DNA of 64,000 bases from an uncultured Pirellulaceae bacterium (GTDB lineage Bacteria; Planctomycetota; Planctomycetia; Pirellulales; Pirellulaceae): assembly GCA_938083195.1 (NCBI GenBank), contig CALKCK010000001.1, positions 1-64,000 of the forward strand, given 5' to 3'. The notes beneath the pieces were generated by a model, which had not been told where the DNA came from, searched no databases, and was given only the letters and a program-made list of their open reading frames with translations. The position numbers and the translations under genes were made by a program. This document shows, piece after piece, positions 45,209 to 54,707 of this stretch; the first letter of the stretch is position 1, and each line of letters begins with the position of its first letter.

Positions 45209-46462
45209 CTATCGTAAAACGACCGAAGCGATCTGTCCGGTCGAAGAAAAACTCGATTTTAGAATGACGTCCGACTTTAATTGCGTTGTCTTCGCCTGAA
45301 CATTGATTTTAAAATCAGGATCGAGGTTTTCACAATTGATAGTCGCTGGGCAAATCCCAAACTGCTTGGATAGTACCCCGCCAATCAGCTCAATCGTCGA
45401 CGTGCCGGGGCCGACATTGCCAAAATTACTTTTGTGAGCAACAACTGGCGTGTCCGAGCCAAAAACGCGACTTATCGCCCCCGCCTCGTCTCGATCCCCT
45501 TGAACACTTCCAGAGGCATTCGCATTGACTAAATCAACCGATTGAGGTGAGAGATCGGAGTGTCGCAGGGCTGACAGATAGTTATCTCCAATGGCTGTTT
45601 CAAATTCATCGCTGTGAGCATTTCGATAAGAGCGAGACCAACCGCCGAGAGTTGCCAACGGAGTCGCCCCCCTAGCCTTCGCATGCTCAGCGGACTCCAG
45701 CACCAACGCACCGGCCCCCTCTCCAACCACCATACCATCGCGGGAACCATCAAAGGGACGCGATGCCTTCTCTGGTTCGGAAACTTGTTTTGTCAGTTGC
45801 CCAGCACCACGGCACAGCATCGCAGTCAACGCCATTTGGGAACCTGTCCCACCGGTCAAAACAACATCCACCGCGTTACGGCGGATCAGATCAGCAGCCT
45901 CAATCAATGCAAGTAATCCTGACACTTCACCTTGGCAAATAGAATTACTAGGCCCGCGGGCATTGAGAGCAATCGATATATGAGACGCCGCCATGTTCGG
46001 AAGATATTTCAACATCCAGAGCGGTTGAATTTCGCGAACAGCGAATTCCCCCCAGCGATCATGTTGATAATCTTTGTCCACGGTACATTTTCGAAAAACA
46101 TCCGCGACTTCCGCAGGGTCTGCGAAAAAGGTCTCGGTTCCAAAAACTGTTCCAACTCTTTCGGGAGCAAGTGAATCTCGATCGATCCCCGCATGGTCAA
46201 TCGCCATCGCTGCCGCGGCACAACCGAATTGAATCGGTGCGCACATGATCTTTATTGCTTTTCTCGGTTTCACGAATTGCTTGGCGTCAAACCCCCGCAC
46301 CGGAGCGGCAATTCGAAACGGCGTATCAGAATCCGCAAACGGCTCTCGCACTGAAACACCGCTCGCGCCCGAGATTAATGAGTTCCAAAAAGACTCGATT
46401 CCGATCCCAATCGACGAAACAACGCCGACGCCTGTAATTACAACTTCTCGATTTGAATTCAT
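45209..46462 (-). CDS. Ketosynthase-like protein lacking the catalytic triad
   Basis: The 417-residue protein has the FabF/KAS II fold, with GVGVVSSIG at the N-terminus, the SRPFDGSRDGMVVGEGAGALVLE segment and a KS-type C-terminal half. The nucleophile motif reads GPSNSICQGEVSG, with Glu179 where FabF has Cys (Cys176 is three residues upstream). The two catalytic His positions read Asn315 (VNANAS) and Asn349 (KSNFGNVG). Lys344 is kept. It is therefore probably not a condensing enzyme and may be a chain-length-factor-like partner. No second ketosynthase is beside it. Confidence 0.85.
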   Translation of the reverse strand: MNSNREVVITGVGVVSSIGIGIESFWNSLISGASGVSVREPFADSDTPFRIAAPVRGFDAKQFVKPRKAIKIMCAPIQFGCAAAAMAIDHAGIDRDSLAPERVGTVFGTETFFADPAEVADVFRKCTVDKDYQHDRWGEFAVREIQPLWMLKYLPNMAASHISIALNARGPSNSICQGEVSGLLALIEAADLIRRNAVDVVLTGGTGSQMALTAMLCRGAGQLTKQVSEPEKASRPFDGSRDGMVVGEGAGALVLESAEHAKARGATPLATLGGWSRSYRNAHSDEFETAIGDNYLSALRHSDLSPQSVDLVNANASGSVQGDRDEAGAISRVFGSDTPVVAHKSNFGNVGPGTSTIELIGGVLSKQFGICPATINCENLDPDFKINVQAKTTQLKSDVILKSSFSSTGQIASVVLR

Positions 46463-46611
46463 TCAGGGACAACTTGGACAGCGATACAAATCGACAATTA
46501 AAAACGGCAGCATCTGAAACCAGACTACCCGCCCAGCGAATCCGCAAATCTACATAAATTCGATCCTCAGCGTTTCATCAAATAAGAAAGATCTGCAGAA
46601 ATTGGAAAATA

Positions 46612-47742
46612 CTACGGCTCAAAGTCATATATTCGATAAGTCTTGTCTCTTTTTACCCCACCACGCTCAAGTGTTCCTCGGGAAAGCTTGTTTGACTCCA
46701 ACACCCAAGAAAACTCTGCCTCTTGAATGCCCCATTTTAATACATCCGGAACCAAACGATTCATCAACACTAACCCAAGTCCCCAGCGTTGGTATTCAGG
46801 GATGACATTCGTACTAATCAGCCGTATTTTTTTAATCTTCTTTCGCCCAAATAAGATTCTTAAAAACCCGAATGGAAACAATCGGCCATCAATCTTCTTG
46901 ATAATTGGATTGTAATCAAGCAACCCAAAAACGACGCCAACCGGCTTTCCCTCCACCTCAGCGATCGTTGTCATTTCTGAAACAATTAACTGCTTGAGTC
47001 CCCCCGCGGTCGCTTTTAATTCACCCGGCGACATGGGAGTAAACCCCCACTGCCCCGGAAGAGCGGCATTATAGATATCTAAAAAATTATCGACGTCCTC
47101 TTTAAATCGATTTTTATCAATCGGACGGACGTCCACGTTAAATCGTTTTCTCGCCTCTTCGGCAATAAACATCAATTTTGGATCAAGCTCGCTGAGCATA
47201 TCAACATGCCCCAAAAACGCGTACAAATCCTGCGACTTGATGAAGCCGTAACTCTCAACCAATCCACCGTAATAAGGCTTGTTGTAAGTCATCATAAAGG
47301 TTGGAGGCGTATGAAACCCCTCGATTAACATCCCCCATTCGTAATTCTGCGACGGGTTCGCTGGTCCTCTCATCAGAAAAATATCGCGTTCGGCAAACCA
47401 CGCTTTGGCTGTGTCAAACAACGCATTGGCCACTTCTTGGTCATCAATTGACTCAAAAAAACCAAACATTCCACGCTGCTCTTTATGGTACTCATTATGA
47501 GCACGGTCGATGATTGCCGCGATTCTACCGACTATTTCGCCGTCCTTTTTTGCCAGAAACGTCTGAATCTCAGCATTGTCGTAAAATGCATGAGGCTTGT
47601 AATTGAGAAGTTCCCGAGTATTGTCAATCAATGGAGGAATCCAGTTTGGATCACCCTTGTACAACTTCCATGGAAACCGGATAAATGCTTTTTCCTGAGA
47701 GCGACTGCTAACGGGCTCAATTGAGATGGAATTGTGTTTCAT
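46612..47742 (-). CDS. GNAT-fold N-acyltransferase-like protein
   Basis: A 376-residue protein with a C-terminal GNAT-like region: the segment IRLISTNVIPEYQRWGLGLVLMNRL (about 315-340) contains the R/Q-x-x-G-x-G/A-like acyl-CoA loop, and the protein ends EFSWVLESNKLSRGTLERGG. It resembles uncharacterised GNAT-like proteins of planctomycetes and Bacteroidetes. It is read leftward into the ketosynthase gene 149 nt away, so they might be cotranscribed. The substrate is unknown. Confidence 0.78.
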   Translation of the reverse strand: MKHNSISIEPVSSRSQEKAFIRFPWKLYKGDPNWIPPLIDNTRELLNYKPHAFYDNAEIQTFLAKKDGEIVGRIAAIIDRAHNEYHKEQRGMFGFFESIDDQEVANALFDTAKAWFAERDIFLMRGPANPSQNYEWGMLIEGFHTPPTFMMTYNKPYYGGLVESYGFIKSQDLYAFLGHVDMLSELDPKLMFIAEEARKRFNVDVRPIDKNRFKEDVDNFLDIYNAALPGQWGFTPMSPGELKATAGGLKQLIVSEMTTIAEVEGKPVGVVFGLLDYNPIIKKIDGRLFPFGFLRILFGRKKIKKIRLISTNVIPEYQRWGLGLVLMNRLVPDVLKWGIQEAEFSWVLESNKLSRGTLERGGVKRDKTYRIYDFEP

Positions 47743-47913
47743 TACAGCATTTTCAAAACAGGTGTACCGGATAGTTTCGCTATAATGTATTCCTTTGTCG
47801 ATCGCTTCAACAGACAGGATCGAGTTTAAAAATAAGGCAAATTAGCAATCCAACAAATTTTTATAACGAATTTCCCTCACCCTTGGCTTTTATCCCGTTT
47901 TTCGATTTAAGAC

Positions 47914-48888
47914 ATGCGAATTTTACTCACTGGCGCTACTGGTTTTCTTGGCAACAATATTGCGCGAGCCCTTGTCGAGCAAGGACATTCTATCGTTGTG
48001 ACGCTCCGTCACTCATCAAACCGCAGAACACTCGACGGCATTCCTCACGAACCTGTTAATCTTGATTTTGAATCCCCAGAGGATTTATCGATCGCGTTTG
48101 AAAATATTGATGCTGTTATCCATTCCGCTGCTCTGATTCAGATCGGCTGGAGCAAACTAGCGTTGAGCCGGAAAATCAATGTTGAGGCGACTACCCGGAT
48201 TGCGGAAGCAGCCCGCCGTCGAAATATCCGCATGGTACACATCAGCACAATCGATGCTCTCGGGATGACTACTGAATCAGAACTGGGCACCGAGACACAC
48301 CTCAATCCGCCAAAACCCGGAAACTCGTATGTCATCAGTAAGCGAGAAGCCGAGACCGCTGTTATTTTAGAAGTCGCCAATGGTCTCGACGCTGTCATCG
48401 TGAACCCTGGATTCATGGTAGGCCCAAACGACTGGCGCCCATCATCCGGCGAAATCATGCTCACGCTAAAAAACCAATTTATGCCTTTTGCCCCAGCGGG
48501 AGGATGTTGTGTCGCCGATGTACGTGACGTCGCCGACGGTGTCATCTCAGCACTAAAACATGGAAATACAGGAGAGCGTTACATCCTTGGCGGGATTAAC
48601 ATGAGCTATGTCGATCTTTTCCAGCAAATGGCAACCGCAATGCAATGCCGGTCTCCCAAACTAAAACTTCCCAATTGGTTAGCATCTGTCGTTGGAAAAT
48701 CTGGCGACCTGGTTGGAAAAATTCGAGGCAAAGAACCTTCCATCAACTCTGCCTCGACTGAAATGGGCCAACTCTTTCACTACTGCGACAGCGAGAAAGC
48801 GAAACGAGAACTTGGTTACCAAATTGGCAGCGTACAAGACGGACTACAAGACGCATGGGATTGGTTTCAAGTCAAAGGCTATGTTTAA
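47914..48888 (+). CDS. NAD-dependent epimerase/dehydratase
   Basis: A 324-residue extended short-chain dehydrogenase. The Rossmann motif TGATGFLGNNIARAL starts at residue 6, and the catalytic pair YVISK (YxxxK, near 145-149) is present with an upstream active-site Ser in VHISTIDA. The overall sequence suggests a sugar epimerase or dihydroflavonol-reductase-like subgroup (the HpnA-type). The GT2 glycosyltransferase lies 4.7 kb upstream, but no cluster links them. A substrate cannot be given. Confidence 0.85.
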   Translation: MRILLTGATGFLGNNIARALVEQGHSIVVTLRHSSNRRTLDGIPHEPVNLDFESPEDLSIAFENIDAVIHSAALIQIGWSKLALSRKINVEATTRIAEAARRRNIRMVHISTIDALGMTTESELGTETHLNPPKPGNSYVISKREAETAVILEVANGLDAVIVNPGFMVGPNDWRPSSGEIMLTLKNQFMPFAPAGGCCVADVRDVADGVISALKHGNTGERYILGGINMSYVDLFQQMATAMQCRSPKLKLPNWLASVVGKSGDLVGKIRGKEPSINSASTEMGQLFHYCDSEKAKRELGYQIGSVQDGLQDAWDWFQVKGYV

Positions 48889-48947
48889 AACATTCGATTC
48901 AAATTTTAGCTCAGAACAATGATTCACTGAGTTCCACTGAATCCTAT

Positions 48948-50240
48948 TTACGAATTTAAACCGGCCATCGTCCCCGTTCCTGAGGCAAATTGACTCTCCT
49001 CAATTCCCATTTGCTGCATCAGACTGACAAACAGATTCGGCAGCGGATAGTTGCGACGTTGATCGAATGCCAAATGCTGGCCATGCTTAAATCCACCACC
49101 GGCTAACATCACTGGCATATTTTTGTTGCTATGATTCGAAGCATTTCCTAAATTGCTCGTCAGCAACACCGATGTCTGGTCAAGCAATGACCCATCGGCA
49201 TCGCCGGTCCGCTGAAGCCCTCTCAGAAAAGTTCCCCAGGAGGCGACAATAGCTGATTCAACCATCGCCAATTGCTCGAGCTTGTCTTCATCCAGTCCAT
49301 GGTGGCTCAACCCGTGATACCCCTGTTGTACCCCCGGGATTGGCACGACTCCCGAAGAACCACCTAAATGGTAAACGATGAATCGGGTTGAATCTGTCTC
49401 CAAGGCAAGGCGGACGACATCACTCATCAGGTTTTGTTGTCCAATAAAGTCCCTCGTATTTTGAATATCAATCGGCCGGTTAACCTTTGCCTCTGGCTTT
49501 AGTTTCTCAGCCCAAGCTTCGGACGAAGCCATTCGCTTTTCTAAATTTCGGACACTTGAAAAAAACTGATCCAGGCGATCGCGATCAGACCGCCCAAGTT
49601 CCATTTGCAATCGCTTCGCATCCTCCTCAACCAGATCCATAATGCTCCGCCCTTCGCGAACCAAAATCGCTTGCCTTTTTCTTTCGGCTTGTGTGCCGTT
49701 AGCAAACAGCTGATCAAAAACTGTCGCCGGTGACGAAACCGCAGGTATCATTGCTCCATTTTCAGTGTAAGAAGGACTGTCGTTACCGGAACTACTCAGC
49801 ACGAGGGATGGAAATCGAGTTTCTCCACCAAGGAACTTGGCGAGATATTGATCAATCGAAATTGAATTTTTCGCCCGCCCCGAACTTCCCATCGGATTCG
49901 CCGTCAAAATACTTGCTTCTGCCCGATGCCCACCGCCAACCCCTGGGTGGGATGTTCCTGAAATAACAGTGAACTGGTCTCGTAGATCGTCGATCGCTTT
50001 CAAATACCGACTCGCAGAATAATTCCCCCCCGCCTCAATCGGATTCAAATTAGCCGCATGGAGCCCAAGCCCAAGAGTCATGGCTACAAATCGTTTTGGA
50101 GGCAACGCATCCTGATCTGAAGCGTACGCCGGTGTCATTGCACCTAGAAATGGCAGCGTCATCGCAACACCAGCACCTCGCAAAACGGATCGGCGATCAA
50201 GATGCTGACGAAAATTAAAATGGACTCTTTTGTTACGCAT
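48948..50240 (-). CDS. DUF1552 family protein, Tat-exported
   Basis: The 430-residue protein has a twin-arginine-type signal ([19 protein letters not shown], residues 16-34), followed by the DUF1552 core with [33 protein letters not shown] and [19 protein letters not shown]1552 proteins are frequent in planctomycetes, where they often pair with DUF1592/1588 cytochrome-like proteins. No such partner is next to it here. The function is unknown. The stop lies 59 nt from the convergent epimerase gene. Confidence 0.9.
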   Translation of the reverse strand: MRNKRVHFNFRQHLDRRSVLRGAGVAMTLPFLGAMTPAYASDQDALPPKRFVAMTLGLGLHAANLNPIEAGGNYSASRYLKAIDDLRDQFTVISGTSHPGVGGGHRAEASILTANPMGSSGRAKNSISIDQYLAKFLGGETRFPSLVLSSSGNDSPSYTENGAMIPAVSSPATVFDQLFANGTQAERKRQAILVREGRSIMDLVEEDAKRLQMELGRSDRDRLDQFFSSVRNLEKRMASSEAWAEKLKPEAKVNRPIDIQNTRDFIGQQNLMSDVVRLALETDSTRFIVYHLGGSSGVVPIPGVQQGYHGLSHHGLDEDKLEQLAMVESAIVASWGTFLRGLQRTGDADGSLLDQTSVLLTSNLGNASNHSNKNMPVMLAGGGFKHGQHLAFDQRRNYPLPNLFVSLMQQMGIEESQFASGTGTMAGLNS

Positions 50241-50294
50241 TTTTTACCCGCACGATTAATGAGCCGCTCTATGCTTTAAGACGACGGAAACCGA

Positions 50295-50323
50295 AGAGCC
50301 GGGAGGCACACTTGACCTCCCGG
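50295..50323. terminator. Strong hairpin downstream of the nickel SOD gene
   Basis: A perfect 10-bp GC-rich stem (50295-50304 with 50314-50323) closes a 9-nt loop, 42 nt after the SOD stop. A T-rich run is weak on both strands, so it may act as a processing or stability structure rather than a terminator. Confidence 0.6.
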
Positions 50324-50364
50324 CTTCAGTCTTAGGTTTACGAAAAAGCGACAAAGACCATTAA

Positions 50365-50892
50365 TTACTTATCGCCTTCAAACTGCGGTTCTTTACCTTC
50401 ATAAGCACGATAAAAATCATAAATTGACTTCTTTAGTGCCTCCGCTGTCGCAGGATTGCTATCCTGCTTGCACTTCATTGCTGCGACGAGAACCTTGTGA
50501 GCTGTAGCAAGCTGACCTACGTATTCTTTGCTATCTGCTTTAATGCGCTGAGTCAAAAAGTACTGGGAAATAATGTGCTGAGTGTTGGTGGCGTGACTTT
50601 CTTTGGTCGTGACCCATCGCATTGCCTGATTGATTCCCTTGCCCGTTGGCGGATCGCCATTCAAACCCTCCGCAAACTCGTTGATACTAGTAATTGCTTT
50701 GGCAATCGTCTTAGTGTCTTCCAGCATCTGCTCAAACCGCATCTGATCGGCATAAATACCGCACGGAACCTCGCAGTGCGGAGCCGGTGTTTTGGTGATT
50801 TTGGGCGTCGAAACAACCGGCTCGCTCGCAACCACAAACCCAGCCACTAAAACGGCAGACGCAACGGCGAACATTGCAAATGTACTTTTCAT
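50365..50892 (-). CDS. sodN: Nickel superoxide dismutase, Sec-exported
   Basis: The 175-residue protein contains the Ni-binding hook HCEVPCGIY (His39, Cys40, Cys44, Tyr47), the signature of nickel SOD. The four-helix-bundle core follows, with DQMRFEQMLEDTKTIAKAI and AMRWVTTKESHATNTQHIISQYFL. The ATG at 50892 has an AGGA ribosome-binding site, and residues 1-23 form a Sec signal. The signal would be cut near VAS-EP, leaving about 15 residues before His39, whereas the known enzyme needs His as the first residue. A second cleavage is therefore needed, and no SodX-like protease gene is beside it. Confidence 0.92.
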   Translation of the reverse strand: MKSTFAMFAVASAVLVAGFVVASEPVVSTPKITKTPAPHCEVPCGIYADQMRFEQMLEDTKTIAKAITSINEFAEGLNGDPPTGKGINQAMRWVTTKESHATNTQHIISQYFLTQRIKADSKEYVGQLATAHKVLVAAMKCKQDSNPATAEALKKSIYDFYRAYEGKEPQFEGDK

Positions 50893-51123
50893 CGTTTTCC
50901 TATCTAAATTCAAATTAGCTTATTCGATTGAACCCAAACTCAATCATTAATTGAGCGGACAGTGTACCATTTTTATGGGATAACAAACCAACGGCAAGAT
51001 TCGTTTTTACAGCAACTTAAAATAATCAAACTCCTTTGATCGTTTCCCACACATCCGTCGAATTTCGTTAAATTACGTACAATTCGTTTCAAACTGACGA
51101 TCCCCCCTCCAAAGTCATGACCC

Positions 51124-52095
51124 ATGATTCACAAAACAAACAGCACTTTGCTCGTACTCTTAATAACAATTTCTGTAATTTTGATTTCCAATTCAGCCTC
51201 CAGTGCTCAGGAAAAGAAAAAAAAGCGTCCCACAACCCCGAGCATTCAATGGATCAGTCAACCGAAACCATCGCAAGCCAGCCTCCCTCCCAACACTCAA
51301 CACCTCGATTTTCAGAGCAAACTTGTTAATCAAAATATTGGCTACTGCATCTACCTTCCACCGAGTTACTCGACAAGTCAAAAACGCTACCCGGTGATCT
51401 ACACACTTCACGGCAACGGCGGGAACGAATTTACTTGCCTCGATTCGATTGCGTTATTGCACCAGGGAATCGAGTCTGGAAAATGGCCAGAGATGATTAT
51501 GGTACTTCCCAACGGAGGAAGAAGTACTTTTTATAAAAATTCTGCTGACGGAAAATTCCCAATCGAATCCATTTTCATGGATGAGTTGATTCCCTTCATT
51601 GATTCGAACTATCGCACCATCGCCAGTCGTGAAGGACGTTGCATTGAGGGATTTTCGATGGGTGGGAGGGGAGCGACTCGCCTTGCGATGAAGCACCCTC
51701 ATCTTTTCTGCAGCCTGTTCTGCCAAGCTGGTAACGTACCGCGACTACTAGACACCTTCGACGCGGCAACTCAAGAAGAACGCGAGACAATGCTGCTCGG
51801 TGACCAACGTAAAACCTGGGAGGCCGATGACGTTTATGCTGTCACGCAAAAAAACAAAGACAAAATCAAAAAGAACGTCAGAATTAAGATCGCTTGCGGT
51901 ACCGCCGATGCGGGACACCTTCTGACCATACGCGATTTCCACCAGCACTTAACGCAATTGGGGATTGACCACACTTACCTCGAGATCGAGCAACTGGGAC
52001 ACAAACGAACCCAGATGATGTCAACCTTCGCATCGAGTTGGTTCGATTACCACGTCGAGTCCTTGAAACTTGCTCGCCCAACCCGCCAACGCTAG
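51124..52095 (+). CDS. Secreted alpha/beta-hydrolase (esterase D family)
   Basis: A 323-residue protein with a Sec signal peptide (about 1-28) and the esterase fold. The nucleophile is Ser178 in GFSMGG, the oxyanion region is YTLHGNGGNEF, and the likely Asp and His lie in the C-terminal third (GTADAGH and QLGHKR). Such enzymes hydrolyse acyl esters, for example feruloyl or acetyl groups on polysaccharides. No carbohydrate-binding module is seen. The start has no obvious ribosome-binding site. Confidence 0.85.
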   Translation: MIHKTNSTLLVLLITISVILISNSASSAQEKKKKRPTTPSIQWISQPKPSQASLPPNTQHLDFQSKLVNQNIGYCIYLPPSYSTSQKRYPVIYTLHGNGGNEFTCLDSIALLHQGIESGKWPEMIMVLPNGGRSTFYKNSADGKFPIESIFMDELIPFIDSNYRTIASREGRCIEGFSMGGRGATRLAMKHPHLFCSLFCQAGNVPRLLDTFDAATQEERETMLLGDQRKTWEADDVYAVTQKNKDKIKKNVRIKIACGTADAGHLLTIRDFHQHLTQLGIDHTYLEIEQLGHKRTQMMSTFASSWFDYHVESLKLARPTRQR

Positions 52096-52187
52096 CTATC
52101 AATTCCATCTACGATTTTTGCGTCGTCAGGAACAAACCGCACTCAGCGTCCCTGCGGAATCCCCATGCCCTTTACCTGGCTCTGTTA

Positions 52188-52225
52188 AGGTGTGCCGATT
52201 GTTCCTAGGTGTGCCGATTGTTCCT
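52188..52225. repeat. Tandem 19-bp duplication
   Basis: Two perfect 19-bp copies (52188-52206 and 52207-52225, AGGTGTGCCGATTGTTCCT) lie back to back just before the next gene. Confidence 0.92.
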
Positions 52226-52257
52226 GTTACCTAAGATCTTCAAAGCCTGCCGGAGGA

Positions 52258-52929
52258 ATGGCATCTGACAGCGCGAACGATCAAATCAAACGTAACGGTT
52301 TATTCGACCGATACACAGAGTACGCCGCCGATGGTGCAACCGGCAACCTACTCAAGCTCACGAATCCCAAGGGCTATCCTGTGAAACCAATTTCTACTCT
52401 TCAATACTTGCGACTTGCCAATTTCTCGACCCCCGGATGCGATCGACAAATTTACAAGTTGATCAAACAAAATTCATTTCGCTCAATCATTGAATTTGGC
52501 TTGGAAGACGGAAACCGCTGTATCTCGATGCTTAAAGTTGCTCAGAAATATGCGGGTTCAATGAGCATCCGTTATACGGGGGTCGATTCTTTCGACGCCC
52601 GAAGCGAGACTCAAAGCAATCTCCCCTTGATTCAAATACACCGCAAATTGCAAGAAGTCGAAGCCAAGACCCAATTGGTTCCAGGCGATATAGGCTCGTC
52701 TATTCCTCGCATTGCGAATTCGCATGTTCGAACGGATCTGATTGTGATCTCCGCGGGATTCGATCCAGCTGCTTTGGAAAACAGTTGGTTTTATTTCCCT
52801 CGAATGCTTCACTCAAGCTCCCTCGTTTTAGTTCAAAAAAACGCAAACGGCTCATTCGAAATGCTGAATCGCCACCAAATTGAGAAAATCACGGAATCGT
52901 ATGCGAGCACTCGTCGAAAAGCTGCCTAA
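52258..52929 (+). CDS. Rossmann-fold, methyltransferase-like protein of unknown function
   Basis: The 223-residue protein starts at ATG 52258 (GGAGG adjacent upstream). The GTG at 52192 lies inside the 19-bp repeat and is unlikely to be used. The segment SIIEFGLEDGNRCISMLKVA (near 77) resembles a SAM-binding motif I, followed by YTGVDSFDAR and DLIVISAGFD. The Gly-rich loop is atypical, and no catalytic motif is obvious. It belongs to no family I can name with confidence. It lies upstream of the KAS III gene by 270 nt. Confidence 0.6.
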   Translation: MASDSANDQIKRNGLFDRYTEYAADGATGNLLKLTNPKGYPVKPISTLQYLRLANFSTPGCDRQIYKLIKQNSFRSIIEFGLEDGNRCISMLKVAQKYAGSMSIRYTGVDSFDARSETQSNLPLIQIHRKLQEVEAKTQLVPGDIGSSIPRIANSHVRTDLIVISAGFDPAALENSWFYFPRMLHSSSLVLVQKNANGSFEMLNRHQIEKITESYASTRRKAA

Positions 52930-53199
52930 CAACTTAAACAACTAGACTTATGAAAATCTGATACGAAGAACCAAATTAAGGCCACCAAAGATCAAGACCC
53001 TGACGGGTAAAACCCCGCAGAATCCAAGTATTTAGTGGCAAATGCAACGATCTTACTATCGCTGAAAACGAGATAGAAATTGAGATGTTAAACGGGGCAC
53101 CTTCGCGAGCCCACACAATTTTGGTAAATTTTTTGTTCTGATTCACGAATCCCACACAACAGCAAGGCCGGTTTTGGTACCGCCGGATCAAGGTAAACA

Positions 53200-54204
53200 G
53201 TGAAATATGCAGCCGTCGGGCCAATCGCCGTTCACTTACCCGAACGAATTGAATCCAATGCAGATCTAGTCGCCGATAATCCCAAGTGGGACATGGATCT
53301 CATTGCGTCCAAAACCGGCATCTACAATCGACACGTCGCTGGTCCTGAAGAATGCTCTTCCGATCTTGGCGTCAAGGCAGCAGAAAAGTTATTCGAAGAG
53401 TATTCGATTGATCGTTCATCAATCGACTTTCTTTTTTTCTGCACCCAAACCCCGGACTACCCGCTGCCCACGACCGCCTGTTTGATACAAGACCGTCTGG
53501 GACTACCAACAAATTGTGGCGCACTTGATTTCAATCTTGGCTGCAGTGGTTATGTCTATGGCCTTTCGCTGTGCGATGGCCTAATCCGCTCTGGTGCGGC
53601 AAAACGAATTTTGTTCATTACTGCGGAGACCTACACAAAATTGATTGATAAGCAGGACCGAACTCTGCGAACTATTTTTGGTGATGGCGCTGCGGCCACT
53701 TTGATTGAATCTAACGATGAGCCTTCGCTTTGGGCGTTCAAATTTGGCACCGACGGTCGAGGCGCAAACACGCTACTGGCAACCGAAAATGGATTTCGCA
53801 ATTCTGAGGATGCAATCAGTCCTCGCCACCGGCGACGCTGGAAGAGCGATCTCTATATGGACGGCCCCGCTCTCATCAATTTCACCGTGGGGCAAATTCC
53901 TGGAATGCTTCAGGAAGTGCTCCAAGATGCTGAGATGACGAGCCAAGACGTAGGCTATTACTTGTTCCATCAAGCAACCTACAAAATGCTAAGTCAGCTA
54001 CAGCAGGTGATGGAAGTCGAAGAATCCAAAGTCCCAATTTTACTGAGAGATCTCGGAAACACAGTTTCATCTACGTTGCCGATTCTAATTAACCAGATGC
54101 GCAGCCGCGGAGACATGACTCCGGAAATGAAAAATATGCTGGTTGGATTCGGCGTCGGCTGGTCATGGGCCGGTTGCGTATGGCAGGACGTTGCCAGACC
54201 TTAA
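53200..54204 (+). CDS. Beta-ketoacyl-ACP synthase III (FabH-like)
   Basis: KAS III enzymes start fatty-acid or related acyl chains from acyl-CoA and malonyl-ACP. The 334-residue protein has the catalytic triad Cys115 (FNLGCSGYVYGLS), His257 (YYLFHQAT) and Asn287 (RDLGNTVSS), all intact. The GTG at 53200 is the start. It differs from housekeeping FabH in having the LGCSGYVYGL segment common to KAS III proteins of polysaccharide or secondary-lipid pathways, so it may use a special acyl primer. It is convergent with the FabZ-like gene, only 23 nt apart. Confidence 0.9.
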   Translation: MKYAAVGPIAVHLPERIESNADLVADNPKWDMDLIASKTGIYNRHVAGPEECSSDLGVKAAEKLFEEYSIDRSSIDFLFFCTQTPDYPLPTTACLIQDRLGLPTNCGALDFNLGCSGYVYGLSLCDGLIRSGAAKRILFITAETYTKLIDKQDRTLRTIFGDGAAATLIESNDEPSLWAFKFGTDGRGANTLLATENGFRNSEDAISPRHRRRWKSDLYMDGPALINFTVGQIPGMLQEVLQDAEMTSQDVGYYLFHQATYKMLSQLQQVMEVEESKVPILLRDLGNTVSSTLPILINQMRSRGDMTPEMKNMLVGFGVGWSWAGCVWQDVARP

Positions 54205-54227
54205 ATCAAATGCAACCGCGGGAAATG

Positions 54228-54707
54228 TTAGTTTCCCAGTGCGACGCCCTTGATCACTCCATCAGCAACAAGCGTTTCACCTACGAAACCTTGGAATTCG
54301 GCAGTAAAGAGCACGTTCCTTCGGACTTTACCTTTTCTCAGCATAACCGTAAGGCGATCACCTGGGACGACCGGTACCCGAAACCGAATGCTCTCCAACC
54401 CACCCAGTCCGACATAGCCATCGTCAACCATTTTGTTGGTGAGCGCAAAATAGGAGGATAATTGAGCCGCACATTCGCAAATCAAGACACCTGGCATCAA
54501 CGGCTTTCCAGGGAAATGGCCGCGAACCCAGAACGAATCCTCGCTCAAATCAATGTACCCGACAGCAATATCTGGCGAACAATAAAGAATGCCGTCTAGC
54601 AACAGCATTTCAAAACGGTGCGGATTGATCTGACGGATACCGTCAGCATCAACGAGCACCTTATCATGATCGAACTCTGAAAAATCTAGAAATGATTCTT
54701 TTGCCAC
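54228..54707 (-). CDS. 3-hydroxyacyl-ACP dehydratase, FabZ-like
   Basis: The 159-residue protein has a hot-dog fold with the catalytic pair His64 and Glu78 in RGHFPGKPLMPGVLICECAAQ, as in FabZ. It begins at GTG 54707 with a longer N-terminus than FabZ. It faces the KAS III gene, which suggests both take part in the same acyl pathway, although they are on opposite strands. Whether it is the housekeeping FabZ cannot be decided here. Confidence 0.88.
   Translation of the reverse strand: MAKESFLDFSEFDHDKVLVDADGIRQINPHRFEMLLLDGILYCSPDIAVGYIDLSEDSFWVRGHFPGKPLMPGVLICECAAQLSSYFALTNKMVDDGYVGLGGLESIRFRVPVVPGDRLTVMLRKGKVRRNVLFTAEFQGFVGETLVADGVIKGVALGN

Noticed and set aside
45209..46462. Annotation as an active beta-ketoacyl-ACP synthase II
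   Set aside because: The nucleophile and both catalytic histidines are replaced, so the active-enzyme label would mislead.
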